DNA of 45,921 bases from JANNSW01 sp031431235 (GTDB lineage Bacteria; Pseudomonadota; Alphaproteobacteria; Rhizobiales; Hyphomicrobiaceae): contig JANPDA010000473.1 in NCBI GenBank assembly GCA_031431235.1, positions 1 to 45,921 on the forward strand, read 5' to 3'. Below are positions 40,693 through 45,921 of the stretch, piece by piece (the stretch's first letter is position 1; each line of letters begins with the position of its first letter). The notes under the pieces are model-generated. The model was not told where the DNA came from. It was given only the letters and a program-made list of their open reading frames with translations, and ran no database searches. The position numbers and the translations under genes are program-made.

Positions 40693-41705
40693 GCGAGATC
40701 CTGCTCCAGATCGAGGACCTCGCGATCGAGTTCCCGAGCCTGGAGCGAACCGTCCAGGCCGTGCGCGGCGTCAGCCTGTCGGTTGCCCGCGGCGAGGTGA
40801 TTGGCCTCGTGGGTGAATCCGGCAGCGGCAAGTCGATGACGGCACTCGCCTGCCTCGGCCTCGTCCCCCCGCCGGGGCGCGTCACCGGCAGCATCCGGCT
40901 CGTCGGCCACGAGGTGGTGGGTGCCCCCGAAGCGGAGAACCAGCGCCGGCGCGGCAGCGTGGCCGCCATGATCTTCCAGAACCCCGGCAAGGCGCTCAAC
41001 CCGTTCTTCACGCTCGGCCGCCAGCTCGTCGATGCGATCACCAATGTGCGCCATGTCGGGCGCCAGGTCGCGCTGCGTGCCGCGCTGGATGCGCTGGCGG
41101 CCGTGCGCATCGCCGATCCGCAGATGGCGCTGCAGAAGTACCCGCATCAGGTCTCCGGCGGCCAGCTCCAGCGTGTGATGATCGCAATGGCGCTTGCCTG
41201 CGAGCCACAATTGCTGATCGCCGACGAGCCGACCACCGCCCTCGACGTCACGATCCAGGCCCAGGTGATCGTGCTGCTGCGCGACCTGGCCCGCGAGCGG
41301 GGGCTGACGGTGCTCTTCATCACCCACGATCTGGGTGTCGTCGGCAGCTTGTGCGACCGGCTTGCCGTGATGTACGCGGGCCGCATCGTCGAAGCGGGCA
41401 CGATCGACGGCCTGTTCGGCTCGCCCGCCCATCCCTATACCGCAAATTTGTTGCAGGCCGTGCCGATGCTCGGGCGCGGCCGGGTGGCGTTGACCCAGAT
41501 CCCGGGAACGGTGCCCAACATGGCCAATCCGCCGCCCGGGTGCGCGTTCCATCCGCGCTGCCCGTCGGCGAGGGCGCTGTGCGCGCAGGTGGCGCCGGCA
41601 ATGGCATCGGCAGGTCCTGGCCGGATGGTTGCATGCCACCACCCGGTCGGGGCTTTGCCGGCTGCAGGCGGCCCATTTCGTGCTGTTGGAGCGATCCCGC
41701 AATGA
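40689..41705 (+). CDS. ABC transporter ATP-binding protein, DppD-like
   Basis: This is a 338-residue ATPase. Walker A is GESGSGKS, the signature motif VSGGQLQR, Walker B LLIADEPTTALD, and the switch His is in FITHDLG. The C-terminal oligopeptide-ABC extension has ANPPPGCAFHPRCPSA with its conserved cysteines. GTG 40689 is chosen because GAGGA (40675-40679) is nine bases upstream; TTG 40680 is directly next to it and less likely. It energises the permease pair together with the next gene product, and its stop overlaps that gene by ATGA. Confidence 0.9.
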   Translation: MSEILLQIEDLAIEFPSLERTVQAVRGVSLSVARGEVIGLVGESGSGKSMTALACLGLVPPPGRVTGSIRLVGHEVVGAPEAENQRRRGSVAAMIFQNPGKALNPFFTLGRQLVDAITNVRHVGRQVALRAALDALAAVRIADPQMALQKYPHQVSGGQLQRVMIAMALACEPQLLIADEPTTALDVTIQAQVIVLLRDLARERGLTVLFITHDLGVVGSLCDRLAVMYAGRIVEAGTIDGLFGSPAHPYTANLLQAVPMLGRGRVALTQIPGTVPNMANPPPGCAFHPRCPSARALCAQVAPAMASAGPGRMVACHHPVGALPAAGGPFRAVGAIPQ

Positions 41706-42646
41706 CGGCGCTGCTCACCGTCCAGAACTTGACCAAGCGCTTCCAGACCCGCCACGGCATCGTGCGGGCGGTTGACGATGTGAGCTTCGAGGTCGAGCAG
41801 GGCGAGACGGTCGCGCTCGTTGGCGAATCCGGTTGCGGCAAGACGACGGTTGCGCTGTCGCTGTTGCGGCTCATCTCGCAAGACGGCGGGCGTGTGCTGT
41901 TCGAGGGCTCGGACCTCTCAACGCCGGGCCGCGCTGTCGAGCAGGCCTGGCGGCAACGCCTCTCGATCGTCTTCCAGAATCCCTATTCCTCGCTCGATCC
42001 GCGCATGCGCATCCGCGACATCGTCGGCGAGCCATTGGTGACGGCCTACGGCCTCTCGGGCCGGGCGCTGAACGAGCGGGTGGTGCGCCATCTCTCAGAG
42101 GTCGGGCTCGGCTCCGAGCACTTGACCCGGTTTCCCCACGAGTTCTCGGGCGGGCAGCGCCAGCGTATCGCCATTGCCCGCGCAATCGCGCTCGAGCCCA
42201 AGCTCCTCATTCTCGACGAGCCGACGGCCGCGCTCGACGTCTCGGTGCAGGCCCAGGTGCTGAACCTGCTGCAGGACCTGCAGAAGCGGCTCGGCCTCAG
42301 CTACCTGTTCATCTCGCACAATCTGGCGACCGTCGAGAGCATCGCCGACCGGGTGCTGATCATGTATCTGGGGCGCGTGGTCGAGCGCGGTCCGGTCGCC
42401 GAGGTGTTTGCCGCGCCGCGCCATCCCTACACTCGAGGCCTGCTCGACTCGGTGCCCTCGATCGATCCGCGTCACCGCGGACGCCTGAAGCCGGTGACCG
42501 GCGAGCTCCCGAGCACGCTCAATCCCCCGCCCGGCTGCGCATTCGCGCCACGCTGCGCACGCGCGGGTGACGAATGTCGCCGCATTCCGCCGCCCCTCGT
42601 CGCCACTGGCGCGGGCCGATTTCACGCGTGCCTGCATCCCCTTTGA
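41702..42646 (+). CDS. ABC transporter ATP-binding protein, DppF-like
   Basis: This is a 314-residue ATPase. Walker A is GESGCGKTT, the Q-loop VFQNPYSSLDPRM, the signature FSGGQRQRIAIARAI, Walker B LLILDEPTAALDVS and the switch FISHNL. A C-terminal NPPPGCAFAPRC cysteine extension is present as in DppF/OppF. ATG 41702 lies within the stop of the DppD-like gene (ATGA overlap). The amidase starts 35 bases after its stop in the same direction. Confidence 0.92.
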   Translation: MTALLTVQNLTKRFQTRHGIVRAVDDVSFEVEQGETVALVGESGCGKTTVALSLLRLISQDGGRVLFEGSDLSTPGRAVEQAWRQRLSIVFQNPYSSLDPRMRIRDIVGEPLVTAYGLSGRALNERVVRHLSEVGLGSEHLTRFPHEFSGGQRQRIAIARAIALEPKLLILDEPTAALDVSVQAQVLNLLQDLQKRLGLSYLFISHNLATVESIADRVLIMYLGRVVERGPVAEVFAAPRHPYTRGLLDSVPSIDPRHRGRLKPVTGELPSTLNPPPGCAFAPRCARAGDECRRIPPPLVATGAGRFHACLHPL

Positions 42647-42681
42647 GCCGCCAATGCGCGGCCTGCAATAGAGCTCGGCTG

Positions 42682-44136
42682 ATGCCCTCGCCCATGAATC
42701 TCACCGAATACGCGGCCTGCGACGCCCACGACCTCGCCGACCTGGTCCGCAGGAAGCAGGTCAGCGCGCACGAGCTCGCTTTGACCGCCGCTGCCGCGAT
42801 CGGGAAAACGAATCCGACGCTGAAGGCCGTGATCGAGGTCTATGACGATCAGCTCGAGGAGCGCGCCGCGAAGGCGCTGCCCGACGGCCCGTTCCGCGGC
42901 GTGCCCTTCCTCATCAAGGACGTGGGCGGGCATCTGAAGGGCCGCAGAATCGAGTTCGGTAGCCGGCTCTGCCAGGGCATGCTGGGCGAGATCGATACGA
43001 GCTTCGCGACGCTGCTCGAGAGCTCCGGCCTCAACATCCTGGGGCGCAGCAACACGCCGGAGTTCTCGATGGCGAGCTCGTCCGAGAACCTGCTCTATGG
43101 GGCGACGACCACGCCGTGGAAGAACGGCTACTCCGCCTGCGGCTCGAGCGGGGGAGCGGCGGCGGCGGTCGCGGCCGGCATCGTGCCGCTCGCGCATGGC
43201 TCCGACATCGGCGGCTCGATCCGGGGCCCTGCAGCTTGGTGCGGGGGCATCGGCCTGAAGCCCTCGCGCGGGCGCATCTCGGCCGGGCCACTGCTCGATG
43301 AGTGGGGCAGCGGCATGGCCATGAGCTTCGCCCAGTCGCGGACCATGCGCGACACGGCCGCGCTGCTCGACTGGCTCGCCGTTCCCCAGCCGGGCGATCC
43401 CTTCGTGATCAACGCGCCGCCGCGCCGCTATGCGAGCTACGTGGAGAAACCGCAGAGGAAGCTGCGCATCGCCTGGTCGGTGAAGGCCCTGATGGATACG
43501 CCCGTCGACAAGGAGATCGCCAAGGTCACCGAGCAGGCGGCGAATGAATTGGCGAGGCTCGGCCACGAGGTCGTCGAGGCCGCCCCGCCGCTCGACATGG
43601 CCGCCCAGCATGCGACGTGCCTCGACATCTGGTTCGTCGGCTTCGACAAGCGCCTCGACATGCTCGGCGCCAAGATGGGCCGCAAGGTCAGCCCCGACAC
43701 GGTCGAGCGTGCGACCTACAACTTCTACAACTATGCCAAGACCGTTCAGCCCTCGAAGTACTTCGATGCCATCGCCGCCATGAACCGTGTCCGGCGCGAG
43801 ACGGGCGCCTTCTTTGCGCAGCACGACGTCTGGCTGACGCCGACCTGCGCGCAGACAGCGCCCAAGCTCGGCGTCTACGGCATGAACGTCGATCTGCCGC
43901 CGGCCGAGTTCATCCACTTCGAGCTGTCCTCGCAGCAGTTCCTGGTCTTCACCAACGTCACGGGCCAGCCGTCCATGTCGTTGCCATTGGGCATGCATTC
44001 GAACGGGCTGCCGATCGGTGTGCAGATCGCGGCGCGCCACGCGGAGGATCACCTCCTCGTCTCGCTCGGCGCCGAGCTCGAGCAGGCGATGCCCTGGAAT
44101 GGCCGCGTGCCGGCGATTCATGTCTCGCGGCCTTGA
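42682..44136 (+). CDS. amidase-signature family hydrolase
   Basis: This is a 484-residue amidase. The Ser-cisSer-Lys triad is visible: K79 in GVPFLIKDVGG, the cis-Ser in CGSSGGAAAAVAAG (S155/S156) and nucleophile S179 in HGSDIGGSIRGPAAWCG. Enzymes of this family hydrolyse amides, from small aliphatic amides to acyl-amino acids and Glu-tRNA amidation subunits. The absence of gatB/gatC neighbours and its place after a peptide-type ABC transporter argue for catabolism of an imported amide (inference). ATG 42682 or ATG 42694 is possible; the ribosome-binding site is weak. Confidence 0.87.
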   Translation: MPSPMNLTEYAACDAHDLADLVRRKQVSAHELALTAAAAIGKTNPTLKAVIEVYDDQLEERAAKALPDGPFRGVPFLIKDVGGHLKGRRIEFGSRLCQGMLGEIDTSFATLLESSGLNILGRSNTPEFSMASSSENLLYGATTTPWKNGYSACGSSGGAAAAVAAGIVPLAHGSDIGGSIRGPAAWCGGIGLKPSRGRISAGPLLDEWGSGMAMSFAQSRTMRDTAALLDWLAVPQPGDPFVINAPPRRYASYVEKPQRKLRIAWSVKALMDTPVDKEIAKVTEQAANELARLGHEVVEAAPPLDMAAQHATCLDIWFVGFDKRLDMLGAKMGRKVSPDTVERATYNFYNYAKTVQPSKYFDAIAAMNRVRRETGAFFAQHDVWLTPTCAQTAPKLGVYGMNVDLPPAEFIHFELSSQQFLVFTNVTGQPSMSLPLGMHSNGLPIGVQIAARHAEDHLLVSLGAELEQAMPWNGRVPAIHVSRP

Positions 44137-44254
44137 CCGGTTCGACGGTGCTCGCTTCGGCTCCCCGGCTGGCCACCGGCCATGAAGTCCGCTATCGACG
44201 GCGGCAGGCCGGCCGTACCGCGGCCCGCCAGTCGCCAAGCCGGAGCCCGCTGCC

Positions 44255-45484
44255 ATGACCTCGACTATCGCTCCCCGCCGTGCCTCGGTCGCCGTCGCCG
44301 TCGGCGGCGTCGTGGTAGGTGGCGGGGCGCCGGTCGTCGTGCAGTCGATGACCAACACCGATACCGCCGACGTCGCCGCGACGACCGCCCAGGTGGCGGC
44401 TCTTGCCCGTGCCGGCTCCGAGCTGGTGCGCATCACCGTCGACCGTGAGGAAGCCGCCGCCGCAGTGCCCCACATCCGCGACCGGCTCGCGGCGATGGGG
44501 CTCGCGGTGCCGCTGATCGGCGACTTCCACTACAACGGCCACACGCTCCTCGCCGAGCATCCAGCCTGCGCCGAAGCGCTCGACAAATACCGGATCAACC
44601 CGGGCAATGTGGGCTTCAAGGACAAGCGCGACCGCCAGTTCTGGGCGATCATCGAGATGGCGTTGCGATACGCAAAGCCGGTGCGCATCGGCGTCAACTG
44701 GGGCTCGCTCGACCAGGAGCTGCTGACCCGGCTGATGGATGAGAACGCGAGGCTGCCCGAGCCCGCCGATGCGGTCGAGGTCATGCACGAGGCGATCGTG
44801 CAATCCGGGCTCCTCTCCGCCGGACGCGCCGAGGAGCTGGGCATGGGGCCGGAGCGGATCGTCATCTCGGCCAAGGTTTCTTCCGTCCAGGACCTCGTCA
44901 GCGTCTATCGGAGGCTCGCCGCCCGCTGCCGCTACGCGCTGCATCTGGGGCTTACCGAAGCCGGCATGGGCTCGAAGGGGATCGTGGCGTCATCGGCCGC
45001 CATGGGCATCCTGCTGCAGCAGGGGATCGGCGACACCATCCGCTACTCGCTGACGCCCGAGCCGGGTGGCGACCGCACGCTCGAGGTGCGCGCCGCCCAA
45101 GAGCTGCTGCAGACCATGGGGCTACGCAGTTTCGTCCCGGTGGTCGCTGCGTGCCCCGGCTGTGGGCGCACCACCTCGACCGTGTTCCAGAGCCTTGCCC
45201 GCGACATCGAGGTGATGCTGCGCGAGAGCATGCCCGAGTGGCGCAAGCGCTATCCGGGCGTCGAGAGGCTGAAGGTCGCCGTGATGGGCTGCATCGTCAA
45301 CGGGCCGGGCGAGAGCAAGCACGCCGACATCGGCATCTCGCTGCCCGGCACCGGCGAGACCCCCGCCGCCCCCGTCTTCATCGACGGGAAAAAGGCGATG
45401 ACACTGCGCGGCCCCAGTATCGCCGTGGAGTTCCAGGCGATCGTTGAAGGGTACGTGGCGAAACGGTTCGGGCGGGCGGGGTAG
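44255..45484 (+). CDS. ispG: 4-hydroxy-3-methylbut-2-en-1-yl diphosphate synthase (IspG/GcpE)
   Basis: This is a 409-residue [4Fe-4S] enzyme of the MEP isoprenoid pathway. It converts methylerythritol cyclodiphosphate to hydroxymethylbutenyl diphosphate. The cluster cysteines are C300 and C303 in ACPGCGRTTSTVFQ and C346 in MGCIVNGPGES, where the fourth ligand Glu (E353) also lies. The TIM-barrel half contains VQSMTNTDTADV, PLIGDFHYNGH, YRINPGNVG and LHLGLTEAGMGSKGIV. Length fits the bacterial type without the plant insertion. CCGGAG lies about 11 bases before ATG 44255. It is the only clear housekeeping gene at this end of the window. Confidence 0.95.
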   Translation: MTSTIAPRRASVAVAVGGVVVGGGAPVVVQSMTNTDTADVAATTAQVAALARAGSELVRITVDREEAAAAVPHIRDRLAAMGLAVPLIGDFHYNGHTLLAEHPACAEALDKYRINPGNVGFKDKRDRQFWAIIEMALRYAKPVRIGVNWGSLDQELLTRLMDENARLPEPADAVEVMHEAIVQSGLLSAGRAEELGMGPERIVISAKVSSVQDLVSVYRRLAARCRYALHLGLTEAGMGSKGIVASSAAMGILLQQGIGDTIRYSLTPEPGGDRTLEVRAAQELLQTMGLRSFVPVVAACPGCGRTTSTVFQSLARDIEVMLRESMPEWRKRYPGVERLKVAVMGCIVNGPGESKHADIGISLPGTGETPAAPVFIDGKKAMTLRGPSIAVEFQAIVEGYVAKRFGRAG

Positions 45485-45504
45485 GGGCTGATTTCCGTCG
45501 CAGC

Positions 45505-45921
45505 TCATCCCTGCATCGTTCTACGTCCGCGGGCCAGCCAATAGCCGATGAGGCCGGCGATTGCGGCCTCGAACACGACGAACAACAGCCCGGCCTGAAC
45601 TTGTGTAAACGTTTTTTCGCCCTCCGCCGTGAGGAACATCAGGTTCGTCGTAGCGATCAGGCTCGAGCCGAAAACCGCGATCAGAAGCCAGCGGAACAGG
45701 CTACGAAACGCCGGCAGCACTATACTAACGCCCGCGATTGTGCCGACCGACGTGAGCACGCCGAGCAACAGCCCGGATGTGAAGTGCCGGTACCTGACCT
45801 GCAGGAAGCGCACCTGCCTTGTCAGCTCCTCGAATGCCTCGGTGGTTTCAGCAGTCGCCACGCCTGCAAGCTTGTCCTTAAGCGCAGTGATCTTGCCGAG
45901 CACAATGGTGAGGTCCGAGTT
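45505..45921 (-). CDS. unrecognised small membrane protein, partial at window edge
   Basis: The frame is open to the window end: six codons (N-S-D-L-T-I) precede GTG 45903, so the true start is probably outside. The N-terminal 40 residues are charged and helical (EAFEELTRQVRFLQVRYRHF), possibly a short coiled coil. Three membrane segments follow (GLLLGVLTSVGTIAGVSIVL, WLLIAVFGSSLIATTNLMFL, LLFVVFEAAIAGLIGYWLA), and then a basic tail. No family was recognised. It is convergent with ispG, 20 bases apart. Confidence 0.55.
   Translation of the reverse strand, partial: NSDLTIVLGKITALKDKLAGVATAETTEAFEELTRQVRFLQVRYRHFTSGLLLGVLTSVGTIAGVSIVLPAFRSLFRWLLIAVFGSSLIATTNLMFLTAEGEKTFTQVQAGLLFVVFEAAIAGLIGYWLARGRRTMQG

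Noticed and set aside
1..45921. tRNA, rRNA, CRISPR array, transposase, phage or defence genes
   Set aside because: None was seen. The regular RTX repeats are coding nonapeptides and not a CRISPR array.

Overview
The window is GC-rich, gene-dense chromosomal DNA. The gene content points to an alphaproteobacterium: a methylsuccinyl-CoA dehydrogenase of the ethylmalonyl-CoA pathway, an intracellular polyhydroxyalkanoate depolymerase, UbiB, a Sco protein, a bacterial IspG, and many CoA-thioester and ABC uptake genes. The order or genus cannot be fixed from the sequence. No tRNA, rRNA, CRISPR array, transposase, integrase or phage structural gene was seen.

Layout. 1-1282: two tandem paralogous small RTX proteins, the first cut by the window edge. 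1283-2052: a long gap holding a nested palindromic repeat. 2053-4820: a GMC oxidoreductase, a small unknown ORF, and prmB (ribosomal protein L3 glutamine methyltransferase) interrupted by an in-frame TAA. 4945-9438: ubiB, a convergent AstE-type deacylase, and mcd. 9589-13364: a secreted fasciclin protein, a Sco protein, a PHA depolymerase and a YgjP-type metallopeptidase. 13343-18449 (minus strand): an EamA transporter, a class III aminotransferase, and an MBOAT acyltransferase with an SGNH-like partner. 18722-24075: a small membrane protein, a HAD class IIA protein, an MDR oxidoreductase, a PhzF protein, an Asp/Glu racemase-like protein and a glutamate-1-semialdehyde-aminomutase-like aminotransferase. 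About 24403-26187: an AlgE-type mannuronan C5-epimerase-like protein with RTX repeats and no canonical start codon at its apparent N-terminus. 26278-36909 (minus strand): a ureohydrolase and a compact seven-gene acyl-CoA catabolic operon. 37140-44136: a complete peptide/nickel-type ABC transporter (binding protein, two permeases, two ATPases) followed by an amidase. 44255-45484: ispG. 45505-end: an unrecognised membrane protein cut by the window edge.

How the parts fit. Much of the window is carbon scavenging. PHA depolymerase feeds C4 units and Mcd serves acetyl-CoA assimilation. The seven-gene operon (ADP-forming-type acyl-CoA synthetase, two acyl-CoA dehydrogenases, hydratase/dehydrogenase fusion, thiolase, crotonase, SDR) is laid out to activate and beta-oxidise a carboxylic acid whose identity is unknown. 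The ABC-amidase operon would import and hydrolyse a peptide or amide. A second theme is the cell surface: three RTX proteins (probable type I secretion substrates, with no secretion apparatus in the window), the epimerase-like protein, and the MBOAT/SGNH pair, which would O-acylate an exported polymer.

Most unusual points: the nonsense codon in prmB; the epimerase frame that starts without ATG/GTG/TTG yet keeps AlgE4 spacing of its catalytic residues; nested perfect palindromes between the HAD and MDR genes; a short-unit repeat that supplies a stop codon inside the catabolic operon; and several candidate operators.
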